Shown here piece by piece: positions 33,950 to 43,992 of a DNA stretch of 64,000 nucleotides (the stretch's first letter is position 1; every line of letters starts with the position of its first letter). The stretch is from Lasiosphaeris hirsuta (taxonomy: Eukaryota > Ascomycota > Sordariomycetes > Sordariales > Lasiosphaeriaceae): assembly GCA_030549175.1 (NCBI GenBank), contig JAUKUA010000002.1, positions 6,510,001-6,574,000 of the forward strand, in the 5' to 3' direction. Made by a program: the position numbers and the translations under genes. The notes below the pieces were generated by a model that was not told the origin of the DNA, did no database searches, and saw only the letters and a program-made list of their open reading frames with translations.

Positions 33950-34516
33950 TGTGGATATATCTCGATAGTAAACGCTCCCAGGTTGACGTAGTATCGGCGA
34001 TAGTACAGTCGATAAGTAATATAATCATTGTACTACCAGTTTGGTAAATAAGGATCCCAGCGGCGGACGTCTTGACATTATAGAATTATGCCTTGGTAAT
34101 AATAGTGTCGAGAAGGCAGAAGAAGGTAGCTACTAGGTAAAGGTAAGATAGGTAGATAAGCTGGACTCGACTAAAGATCTCGGCAGGCTTAGTAGTAGTA
34201 AGCTGAGCCGGAGTGGTAACAACGGAGCGAAGGACGTTGATAGTCGAGATCAGAGAGTGCTGAGAAATGGGGGTGGTAGCGTAATTCTGGTAATCATGGC
34301 GGAGGAGGCTATCAAAGCCATATGCGCTAGTGATGATAAAAACGCAAATGAAGATACGATCTCGGGGGATTCACGCTGTACTCCGGGGGGCTTTTTCTCG
34401 AACAAGGCCGGTGCGGGGCGTTGAGCCTCAGTCGCCGGGGGTTGTTTCGAATCACCGCCGGCGGCGGCGGCGGCGGCGGCGACAGAAGTGTTATTTTCTT
34501 CGTCGACAGCAGACAT
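33950..34516 (-). pseudogene. Siderophore iron transporter (MFS) relic
   Basis: Starting at 34516 the frame has a low-complexity Ala-rich N-terminus, then PGVQRESPEI, as in fungal siderophore transporters. The family order follows across frames: SSFAFLSSLAHMALIA, then QHSLISTINVLRSVVTTPAQL with KPAEIFSRVQLIYL (about 34150-34250), then GILIYQTGSTMIILLIDCTI with ADTTST (about 33979-34065). Several stops and frame changes interrupt it and the remaining two thirds of the protein are missing. The decayed part is rich in TA steps, in keeping with C-to-T decay. The ancestor imported ferric siderophores. Confidence 0.78.
34440..34480. repeat. GGC trinucleotide repeat (poly-Ala)
   Basis: Short GCC/GGC repeat within the first 25 codons of the siderophore-transporter relic. 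Confidence 0.7.
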
Positions 34517-35207
34517 GGCTTGGTCGAACCGGATACACGGCGGTTTCGATGGGTTTCAAATTCGGTACCTAACGTAAAACGAGATGCAACTCTGAGCTGG
34601 CACATGGAAAGATAGATTGGGGTGCCTTGGGTCTGGGGTTAGCCCAATAAGGCAAACGTGCCCGGGACGGCAAAGTCGTGGCCCTTCCTCTCTGGGATGT
34701 GTCTTGGCGCGCCAGACTCAAGTGGGTGGGCAAGGCGGCCTGCATGCCTCTTTCAAGCGCCGAGGCTTGCGAGGACGGCAGTGTAGATGCACACAGCCGG
34801 CAGGTCGAAGTGTCTGAGTGGCCCAACCCTTGCGAATACGCCCGCCCTCTGCGCTGGCAATAACCGTGCTTGCCGTGGTGACTGATCACTTCAACATTAC
34901 AGCAAACTGAAAGGCAACTTGCTGATAAGGCAAGCTGTTGCAAGTTAGTAGATGGCCTCAATTTGTTCCTGTCATTACCGGGAAGTCATCCGTATGGCTG
35001 TGTACCTAGGTACCTACCGTGCTTGATCAAAATTGGATGCAAGTTCGGGTAGTTGCCCGGCTTCCAAGGCACAAAAGCTGGGCCTTGTTGTTGCTCCTTG
35101 AGGCACCATACCCCTCCCCATTCAAATGTCGACTCGACCACAAAACAAGAAAACGACGCAGACGCAACGCATGCTGTGGGCCATCTGCTCCAACACGGGC
35201 TGCGCAA

Positions 35208-36075
35208 ATGGAATCTATGCGTGTGGAGGAGCGGAAAGTGGCCATGGCGCGGGGACGAGGCGTCGCCCTTCTCCGCGGTCTGGTTCACTTCGTACCCGTG
35301 TCGGTATGCGTGGTGCTTTTTTCCTTCAACAGCTCGTCGTTCTTCATTGGTAGCGAGCTTGGAGGACTTAAAGGCCAGGACGTGCAGAAATTTGCGTCGA
35401 TACAGTTCGCAGCCAAGATCCACGAACTCGCTATGCTCGCGTCGCTGGGACTCATTATCGCTACGCACGTTCGTCGGGACCTTGGGGTTGGCGAAGGGCT
35501 TCCATTTGGCGCCGTTTTCCTCCCTAGCGGGTTCCAACAGATCAACTTCTTGTGGTCGCAGGCCGTTGCCGGAGCTGCCCAACGGGAAACTGGCGGCAGC
35601 TCGGCCGCATGTGGTCTTTTGCCGCGTATTACGCCGACGTAAGTCGGGTCCGCTTCCGTAGTACCGCTAGCTTCACGATCCTTGACACGCAGCAACCAGC
35701 CGTGCGTGCCCGCTGCCAGCAGCAAGTAGTGCAAAACAACACAGCAACACTCCTGGAAGCCTAGTTCCCCATTCCCTCCGGCCTCGACCGGGGATTTTAC
35801 TTCAATCTTCACCAAGATATGGACGAAGGTGCCGATTTCTGGAACGTATCCCCCCGGAACATGTCGGCCACCATCCAACAGATGCTCTCCCAGCCCGCAC
35901 CATCGATAGTCTAGCACGATGACTCCGCCATGATGGCCGACCTCGGAACTTCCATCGCCGCCATTGTGGCCATCCCCCAGTCAGAGTCCAACAGCAAGCC
36001 AGCCGCTTTCTACAGCTGTAGCGTGCACGCCGTCTATGCTGCCTCCACACACCGCACAACATTCCCCACGCCATA
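35208..36075 (+). pseudogene. Multi-pass membrane protein relic
   Basis: From the ATG at 35208 the frame has one hydrophobic segment (LVHFVPVSVCVVLFSF), then FASIQFAAKIHELAMLASLGLIIATHVRRDL, GLPFGAVFL and FLWSQAVAG. This is the N-terminal signature of a large fungal family with several membrane spans and a long extracellular loop. After about 35600 the match moves to another frame (RQLGRMWSF) and later to LDRGFYFNLHQDMDEGADFWNVSP with a stop at about 35913. Conserved function is unknown. Later fragments up to about 36830, ending in a hydrophobic LTVTIVVFAVLCCVAMAH, could be its C-terminal part but I cannot prove it. Confidence 0.5.
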
Positions 36076-38070
36076 GAGCGCCTCCAAGGTTCCCACAGGT
36101 ATCTGGGTTCGGTCAGTTAGGTGTTTTCTCACTGAGATTAGGAGGCACCTACGCCCCAGTCCGGAAGACAAGCTCTGCCCATAGGTCGGGCCGAGCTGGC
36201 TTTGATCCCGTACTTTTCAAAGACTTGTATCAGTCGGTCAACGTGCGGTATTACCGCGCTACACGTCTCCCAGGAGGCCCAGCCGTGACCTCGGTGGGCA
36301 CCTCGATTTCTGCCATGTGTTTGGAAACCCGAAATACAGAATCCTGACGGCTAAATCGAAATTGACGATTCGATCTGGCTCCGGAAGTCGTGAGAGGACT
36401 GCGAGCTGCACTATGCGGTGCACTGAAATTGATTTGGAGCTAGAGAGCCTGCTGATCATGGAGGTACGGTTCAGCGCCATGACAGCACCCCCAAACCTAC
36501 TCGTCAAGTTTGAGTTACCGGATATGTACCTTGAGTCCGTAGGGTATCATATAGCAGGGCAGGCGGGTGTCTGTGTCATCCTGGACGTTGGCTTGCTGGA
36601 TGGGATCCGTGGGATTCTGTGGCGCAATGCCAGGCGACCGGTTTCTGGTCCACGACCCATGGTTGACGGGGATCAGCGACTGCGTCGCAAGAGAAGGCGA
36701 GGCGGGCAAGGTACCGGAGATGTTGTCTGTGGGCCACTGGCCTCGCTGGGATGATTATGATCCCCTCACAGTCACCATCGTCGTTTTTGCTGTGCTGTGC
36801 TGTGTGGCAATGGCACATTGCAAATGGAAGGCCTGATCAACGGGGTAGAGGAGATTTGAGCAACGGGGGGCACAAGCATTCGCGAGCCAACCAGATGGCC
36901 GCAGCTGCATCCGTCTGCCAGCCTGAACAGAAGTGACCCATGGGTCAGACGGCTCCAGCCCAGACGCGCACTCCGACCATCAAATGCGCTTCCACCTTCC
37001 ACCGACAGCCAACGAGAATGGCACGCGCCCAAAGACGCCCAAAGACACCCACCCTGCTCTCGTGGCCATGGGAGGTCTGCAACAAGCTCTCTGCCAATCG
37101 AGCATCATGATGGGAAATCCGGGGGTTCAAGTCCACTTTCCAGCAGCGGAATCCTTTCGTGCCCATATCCCGCTGATTTCATTGCAAAATTGCTGACTGG
37201 AGCTTTCGCGAGTAGGTCGACGACGTCCACGACCCAAATGCCGCGCTTCGTCCTCGTCCCATCACTCAACCATGGGATACGTTCCCTTCGTGGCGACAGA
37301 CACCTCGATCCACCTCGATTAGCATCCCCCTTAGCTTGCCCAACACTAAGCTCGATTGCTCGTAACCTGCGCGAGTCCCCAAATCGTCGAGCTCCGGTAT
37401 CCGGTCCCTCGGTCCCTCGGCAGTTCACACGCTTGTTGAGGGGTGCGCACGATGCAATGGCGGGCTCGCCATCGACGACGTAGTCGGCAGGCTGCGCAAG
37501 ATCGGAGTATTCTCTAATGGACACAACGGCATGCTCCTCGCGCAAGGGATTCCCTTATTGCTCTTTGCGCGGTCGCTCAAGTCTCGCTGGCCTTCCCTTT
37601 TCTCCCCCACACACTGCTGCTGCAAGCAAGCTATGTACACGCCTAGCTTACTGGGACTGCGTTTAGGAGCGAGGTGTCATGGGTGGCTCGTGATCATGGC
37701 ATCTACAATGCCGCGCGCTTGATGTCCCCTGCACGGCAAAGTGTAACAACTGGCTAAGAAACTGAGGGGTGTGAGACAGCAGGTGGTTCTTCATCTACTC
37801 CGAGATCGGAAAGACGCTTGATGGATCTTTGCCTCCTGAGTCGTTAGTAGCCTTATGAGGAAGCTGTGCCTTACGCTGAGGGCCAAGTAGATCGTGTTGG
37901 CTGCCGCCCCGCTCTCCTAAGCTGGCTCGGCAAGGCACCTACCTCAGCCCACCTATGAATGGGATGAGACTTGGGCAACATAACAACAAGATGTATTGTG
38001 TTTCGTAGTATCCAAAGCACACTAAGTACAAGGTCTGTACAAGCTGGGGTAGGTAGGTACCATTTTCCAC
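36076..38070. other. Intergenic or decayed sequence
   Basis: Holds possible C-terminal scraps of the membrane relic to 36835 (frame at 36317-36754 and the hydrophobic end at about 36770-36835). From 36840 to 38070 no gene was recognised. Confidence 0.35.
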
Positions 38071-38469
38071 CTAGCACTCGCCATCAGTAAAGTCGACAAT
38101 AATCGTCTTCTCTACGAGGTTCTCGATGCTCTTGACGAAAGCCGAGTAGGTTGGGTCCTGAGTGACGTAGTAATTCCTGTCTTCGACCGAGTCAAACTCG
38201 ACAACGAAGCCGTGGGTCATTCCTTTCTGAAGACCCTCAGGGGAGCTGTCCTTGCCACCTGTCAATGAACGGATGTAGTTCTCCCAGCCATGGCGGGTCG
38301 GACGAACACAGGTTTCCTTCAACCCAAGGAAGCGCCGCGAGACCTGTGACACCATTATTAGCGTCTTGTAGGGTTTCAATTGCCCTGCGGAATGGGGCAC
38401 GAACAACGTCGACCTCCCCCCGGGAAGGTTTGACTTGAATTTGTAGCGAACAGTGTGAGTGATGCCCAT
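38071..38469 (-). CDS. Stress-responsive A/B barrel (Dabb) domain protein
   Basis: Frame of 132 residues from the Met of MGITHTVRYKFKS, a typical Dabb start. The core continues with RRFLGLKETCVRPT, SLTGGKDSSPEG, THGFVVEFDSVEDRNYYV and KTIIVDFTDG, all conserved in fungal members. Known: small cytosolic dimeric ferredoxin-like barrels, some catalysing cyclisation in polyketide or terpenoid pathways, many induced by stress. Between strand 1 and the first helix there are about 20 residues more than usual (GGRSTLFVPHSAGQ and following). They stay in frame and could be an unspliced intron of a multiple of three, though no canonical donor is present. The frame is open upstream to 38700 without family similarity. 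Confidence 0.85.
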   Translation of the reverse strand: MGITHTVRYKFKSNLPGGRSTLFVPHSAGQLKPYKTLIMVSQVSRRFLGLKETCVRPTRHGWENYIRSLTGGKDSSPEGLQKGMTHGFVVEFDSVEDRNYYVTQDPTYSAFVKSIENLVEKTIIVDFTDGEC

Positions 38470-39344
38470 TGCTTCTGACTTTGAGTGCGTTGCAAGATTC
38501 AACCACCCAAAATAGTGTAAGTGGGGACGAAGGTGAGCGGAGTTGCTACTGTGCATTGTTTTGTCAGCATTGTACCGACGGAAGTGAAGCTGAAGGATGC
38601 GTTGTGTTTGGAAGGGTGGCAGCTTGAGGGGTTGCAGTGGTAGTTTTGGAGTAGAAAAGTCCATGGCATATCCTGGGGCAGGCTTACACAACAAAAACAC
38701 CGGAGCAATACTGGAGAGGTAATTGAGGTAGTTAGGTACTTATACTGAAGAGATGAGAGTCTGTTGTGCAACTTGAAGATCCAGAGCGCTGTCGGCTCTC
38801 TTTATCCGCACTCCAGGCCCCCCCAGCTAGGCGCCAGGTGCGGATCGATTGGGTCCGACTCAGCGTTGTTGCTCGACAAGGCTGACGTTCCATGAAGCGC
38901 TCCATCTCCTTACGCGCTCGCCTACGCCGGCGCGTCTGTCTCAGAGAGAAACAGGTGAATTCTAAGCCAATTGTTTTGATGTTTATGGCAATTGCTGTCT
39001 TGGAGGGACTTTTCATGTGGAGGCCGCCTTTTTTGTTACGCGCGCGCTGAGCGAGATGCACCATCTGGCCTTGGCACCTTGTTTGTGCGACACGCAAAAA
39101 GCATTTCGGACAGCCCGAGACGGGCCGGGTGTGGACCTTCGTCTCACTCATGCTCCATGTCCCTATGGCATGCATTAGTTTGGCGCCTAGGGGTTCAAGC
39201 CTTGGCAACCCATGGCAGTTGTTGATGTCATTCTGTCAATCTCATCAAGTTTTAGCTGTACCATTCTCTCCCACCGCAATTCATCTCGTCCTCTCGGCAA
39301 CACTCTGTATTTACTCCCCCTCTCGTGAGACGAGACACGCATCC
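38470..39344. other. Intergenic, nothing recognised
   Basis: Between two minus-strand genes; no repeat or gene was seen. Confidence 0.5.
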
Positions 39345-40584
39345 CTATTCCGTCTCCGACTTCCTCCCATAGACAACGCGAAGCTTCATATACGGATGGG
39401 TTCTTTTGTCTCGCAACGTCTTGCGCATGCCGTCCAGAAACGGCTGGTATCCATCCAAAGGCCACTGCAGTACATGATGCCATAACATCATGGTGTAACC
39501 TAGCGCACCCGCGTGAGCAAGACACATCTGAAGAAGGGCCAATCCTTCACTCACCTTCAATGTCGGTCTCCAGCGCAACATGGCTGATGCGCCCGACTTC
39601 GGCCAGCCTAGGATCCCGCGGCCATCCACCCATGGGGACCTGCAAACCTGCGTGTCAGAACGGCCCGGTTGCCATGTTGTTGGCAGATGACCTACCTTGA
39701 AATCCACCACCTGAAGGTCAGAAAATCCAGCTGCCTCCATCCCCAGTCTTTGCACATCGTCACTGGGCACTATGAACGACTTGCCGGTCTTGTTGCTGGC
39801 CTCCAGAAACAATGTGGCAAACTTCTCGATGAAGGGGTTGCCATCGGTGGTCCCATCGTCGCTGTAGAGGATGGGCTCGACCTCGACCGACTCGACCCAG
39901 CCGCCGGGCTTGCAGCACCGGTACGCCCGCTCAAACAGGGCGGTCCAGTCGCTGATGCCGCCGAGGAGGTAGCGCATGTGGATAAAGTCAAACGAGTCCG
40001 CCCGGAAGCTCCAGTCCACCGTGGCGTCCTCGATCTCGAACCGCACGTTCCTCGGGATCCAAGACGGCTGAATCGGGGACAGGTCGGTGCCGACCACGTC
40101 GGCGTCGCTGTGCACGTCGGCAAAGTCACTGACACGTTAGAAGACCCGAGAGTGAGTTGAAGAGAGGGGGGGGGGGGTGAGTTACATGGCCCAAATCCCT
40201 AGAATGTGTGAGCATTTGTCAATATTGATGCACAAAATGCTCAAATCTCACCTGTGCCGGTGCCTACGTCCAGAACCGTGAGGCCCTCGGTGTCGCTTGG
40301 AATCGGCGCAAGGTAGAGGAGGCCATCCATTATGAGTGTCAGATAATGATGGCTACCTCGTCTGCTCAGCAGTCTGTCCATGACAAGAAGAAATGACCAA
40401 TGAACACTTACACGAGATCCAGCGACTCTTGCTGCTGCCCGTCGTTCGGCATAAAATAGTCGGCAGCGTGTGCGGCACTGTGGAACGTTCTCCCGTTCAG
40501 GGCTCTGTATTCCAGGATGCTGGACGTGATGGAAGCAGTCGAACTTGCACTGTGCAGTCGGCAGATGGTCAGTTTGTCACGCAT
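39345..40584 (-). CDS. LaeA-like SAM-dependent methyltransferase
   Basis: Exons 40412-40584, 40252-40352, 40186-40198, 39696-40128, 39555-39639 and 39345-39499 join in frame to 319 residues; introns are 53-59 nt. Class I methyltransferase features: SITSSILEYRALNGRTFH, PNDGQQQESLDLVHHY, motif I LTVLDVGTGTGIWAIDFAD, VVGTDLSPIQP, FDFIHMRYLLGGISDW, the post-motif KPGGWVESVEVEP, and the C-terminal GGWPRDPRLAEVG and HPYMKLRVVYGRKSE. Known: LaeA-type enzymes regulate or modify secondary metabolism in fungi; many paralogues have unknown substrates. The third exon is only 13 nt. The start is uncertain: an extra 5' exon beginning at 40844 (MSKRRAEDAPVTV, followed by a GTAAGA donor) is plausible but its phase does not fit the best acceptor. 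Confidence 0.88.
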
Positions 40585-40844
40585 GGGATACGGTACTCTT
40601 GCCAATATCACCCATCACTTGAGGGAGAGCCGCCACTCCAAAAAAAAAAAAAAAAATTTTCGCCTACACGTCTTCAGAGGGTTCCGTTCGCTCCTGTCGC
40701 TCTTCTTCAGACTACCACTTGTTTCAGTCCTGCGAAACTTATCATCCCATTCGCATCTTACCAAAGCCTCAATTTTGGCCGGCCTTGACTCGGCTCGGGC
40801 CCGGACCGTGACGGGGGCATCTTCAGCCCGCCGCTTCGACATGG

Positions 40845-41719
40845 CGGTGGTGATGGCGATGGCGGTGGGAGTTGGAAGCGTCACACCACCGGTTTTTGAA
40901 GGAGCAGGAAGATGACGGGAAGACCTTGGAGAGAATTTGGAGATGGTGTGGCTGTAAAACTTGAAGGGGCTGATCCCCCAGGGTCTCGTTCGCTTTTTTG
41001 GCGCTTTGCAGCTCGGCCGGACCCACCACCAATGCACTGCGGCAGCCCGTTCGGGAGCTACCGTAACCAATGCGCTGGGCTGGGCCGCATTGGCACACCG
41101 CAAATCTTCCTGCTGTGACCAAAGAGGCCGTCGAGGCCCGGCAATCTGCCAATGATCTAACCCAAAGAAAACGTCATTGGTTCAAGGGCTGGGGCCCCTG
41201 CCCGCCTCGACTCCGGGGAGACACCCGCTTTGCTTGCTTTGCTTGTGCACATGATGTGATGGGCGTTGAGCCTATTTCCTGGACGTCCCAAAGCAGTAGG
41301 TTCAATTGCGACGAACAAGGGTTGGTCGGATCAACAGGGATGTAATAAAGACGCAACATGGATGTAATCACCATCCATGTTGCATAACTTCAAGTTGAAC
41401 CTAATGCTGGGAAAGACTGTAACGAAAGACATGTATAAACCCTTCATAAAAAACTTGAAGAGTATTGGGGGAAGCTAATGTCCATTTGTTCAATCGACCA
41501 AAACATGGATATCTGGGGAGATTATTGTTGTTACTGGCAGAGGCCCAGGTTGTGAGTTGACAATGGGCAGGACCCCGAAATATAAAAGACGGTAAGGGAT
41601 GGATAGTTCGATGGGCCCTGGCGTGACTTGAAGAGTTGAAAGTTTGGGGACTGGAAGAAAAAAAAAAAAGAAGAAAAAAAGCGTTGAAAGAGGTGGTGGC
41701 TTAGAGATATGATTCAACC
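40845..41719. other. Intergenic, nothing recognised
   Basis: Includes the possible upstream promoter of the methyltransferase and A-rich tracts around 41656-41680. No gene was seen. Confidence 0.45.
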
Positions 41720-41995
41720 CTAGCAACGAAGTTGAAACGACCGTTGGTCGCCGCCGCCGGTGGAGCACGTATTGGTTCCTGGACCAATGCTCTTGCCAGC
41801 ACCGCCAGGGCAATAGTTGATAGCAAAGACTGTGATAGTGCATGTGTCCGAGATAACGATGAAGGCGTTGGAGGGTGAAAAGTTGATGCAGCCGGCGCTG
41901 CCAGCGCCAGCAAAGCCGTTGGCATTACCGCCGCAATTACCGCGTCCCGGGAAGGGGTGAAGGTCCACAACGCTCTCTTCTCTAGGAGAGAGGTG
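41720..41995 (-). pseudogene. Small secreted cysteine-rich protein relic
   Basis: The C-terminal frame reads GSAGCINFSPSNAFIVISDT, then CTITVFAINYCPGG, GPGTNTCS and a final SFQLRC. The neighbouring frame just upstream carries a propeptide-like SATDTSLLEKR ending in a Kex2 dibasic site. This is the same order as the intact protein at 57865-58245 (propeptide, KR, Cys-rich domain ending in SFRVDC). A one-base shift separates the two parts, and no signal peptide is visible upstream, where the only close ATG meets a TAG four codons on. Read as a decayed paralogue. Confidence 0.65.
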
Positions 41996-42642
41996 TCGGT
42001 GGCGCTGAGTACCTCGGAGATGGGATTGGGCTACGGCGTGGCCATCGTTGGATGCCAACTCTACCAACTCTACCAACTGCAACAACTGCAACAGACCGAA
42101 TCACATAGTAAACTCGACGACAGAAGGATCACGAGGGAACACGAGTGTTGGGAAACTGGTTGTGGCGCAATTTTACAATTTTACAATTTCCCGAGACTTC
42201 CTAGACTTGCCAGCTCTTTACCACGGGGACCGGCGGCCAGGGCGCTGAAGAGTCCCTCTACCTCCCGGGCTCTCTAGAGCACTAGGAGGAAGAGCCTTCC
42301 TTTTGTTCTTTGCTCTATTTTGGATGGTCATGGAACCCGACCAATCAGAGCCCTTGATCTTTTCCCTGTCGCGCAGAAAACCCCTTGTTGCCCACCATAG
42401 ATAGGCCCCCACTTCACCAGCATTCCGTCGCGCCGTCGAATTGGCGCCGATGCAGGCTCATGCGGCTGAGAGATCCTTTGCCGCATCAGAAGAGACGACA
42501 TGCCACCCTGGCTGCGGCCAACGCAAACTTGGAATGAATCAATCAAGGTAGGTGTCTGTTCAAGAAAATTGAAAATCGCACAAATGCTTCTTCTCAAACT
42601 ACATTATCTACTCCCAGTCCCTGAATATTCAGCTCCACCAGG

Positions 42643-43116
42643 TCAGCTTCCTGGTTTGGCGTCTTGCAAGATCCCGGCGTCGGCGTGGCCAAATCCAGAT
42701 TCGAGACTGTCCGCCGCCTTCTCAACCCGATTGCCGGGATAGTTCTGCGCGTTTGACCAGTAAGTGAACGGGCTACAGGTTTCCGACGCCGATTCCTCTG
42801 CGCCTAGACATATCTGATGCTGCTCGACATAGCCAAGAGCCGTGTAGTCGGACTCTGAGAGGTACGTGCCGTGCTTGGAACCGTCTTCGCGAGAGCGGTA
42901 TATCGGATATCGAATTGTGTGCGAAATGGAGCTGTGCGAAGATAAGTATCTTATCGCCCCAGAGTCGGACGCAACCACAAACGTCAGACCGGACAGCTGG
43001 TCGAGATCTTGTCGAAGCTTGCCGGGAGGCATCCATTGGTTGCTTGGATGACCAGCCTCGCATTCCCCTGAAGGATTGGCCCAGGCCTCGAGCCTTACTA
43101 CGTTTACTTTCGGCAT
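42643..43116 (-). pseudogene. Fragment of a large fungal extracellular-domain family
   Basis: Frame of 157 codons starting at a Met at 43116. The central part, LSGLTFVVASDSGAIRYLSS and then YTALGYVEQHQICLG with CSPFTYW, matches the middle of a large uncharacterised fungal family in which a VxEQHQxC segment is a landmark. Both ends of that family are missing and no partner exon was found. A gene fragment rather than a complete protein. The family often has C-terminal membrane spans, none of which are seen here. Confidence 0.45.
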
Positions 43117-43992
43117 TGATTTTACGTAGCTCGTAGAACTAGGTCTTTGGCCATCTGGAGACTAAAGCGGTAGTCGAAGTGTAATGCCGTCGTACTCTTT
43201 CATTCTTCAATTAGCTCACGTAAGGGGGCCTAATAAACACGATCCTGCATCAAGGCCGAGTCCACTTTGGCGAATAAAAGCCACGGCTTATCCTTAATAT
43301 CGATGGTGATAAAATGTTACAGATTTAAGGGCGAGCAGGTGAGGCGGCGACTGTGGTGGATTTTGGAATTCGAGTTCAGGTCGTAATCTCTTAACGTGAG
43401 GTTGATGTGTTCAAGCTGTATTTGGTCTACTATCAGGATGAAATGTCGGCTCTGTAAAAGGACAATTGCCGCCTCGAGAGATATATACGCCCGGACGATC
43501 GAGCATGGTGTTTCGCTTTGTCTCGCTCCCTTAAGTAGGTACTTAACCCGAAGGCAGTATCTCTGGTTGGAGAACCTGATATATCAGCTGAGGCAAGGGG
43601 CGGGGGAAACGCAAGGGGGCTCGGTGAAGTCGCTGTACCACCCACCCCAGCTTACCTCGCCTCACCCGTAATACATGAATAAAATATATTATAATTCGAT
43701 GGCCCGCGTAAAGATATTGGTAGTGAAGCCAAACACCATCTAAATTTCCATTAACATTAGTTGTCAGCCTAGGTATATGGTACAGCACTAAATGCCAAGA
43801 CAGCCAATGTGATTTAATCACGATTTCGGGAGTTATTTTCATGGGCCTCGCATACTACACCGTTTTTAACTCCTATATACCTTATTTATCACTGGCAAAA
43901 TTGTATACCTAGGCACGCATTACCCAGGTTGCTCTCATGAACAAAACCCTCACAGGCGAAAGATGGACAGAAAAGAAAATCACCAACACAAT
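43117..43992. other. Intergenic AT-rich sequence
   Basis: No gene or repeat was recognised. Confidence 0.45.

Noticed and set aside
34986..35642. Minus ORF of 198 codons against the membrane relic
   Set aside because: The plus frame carries the family signature; the minus one does not.
37123..37145. GGGTTCAAGTCC, possible tRNA B box
   Set aside because: Stem mismatches and no A box at a suitable distance.
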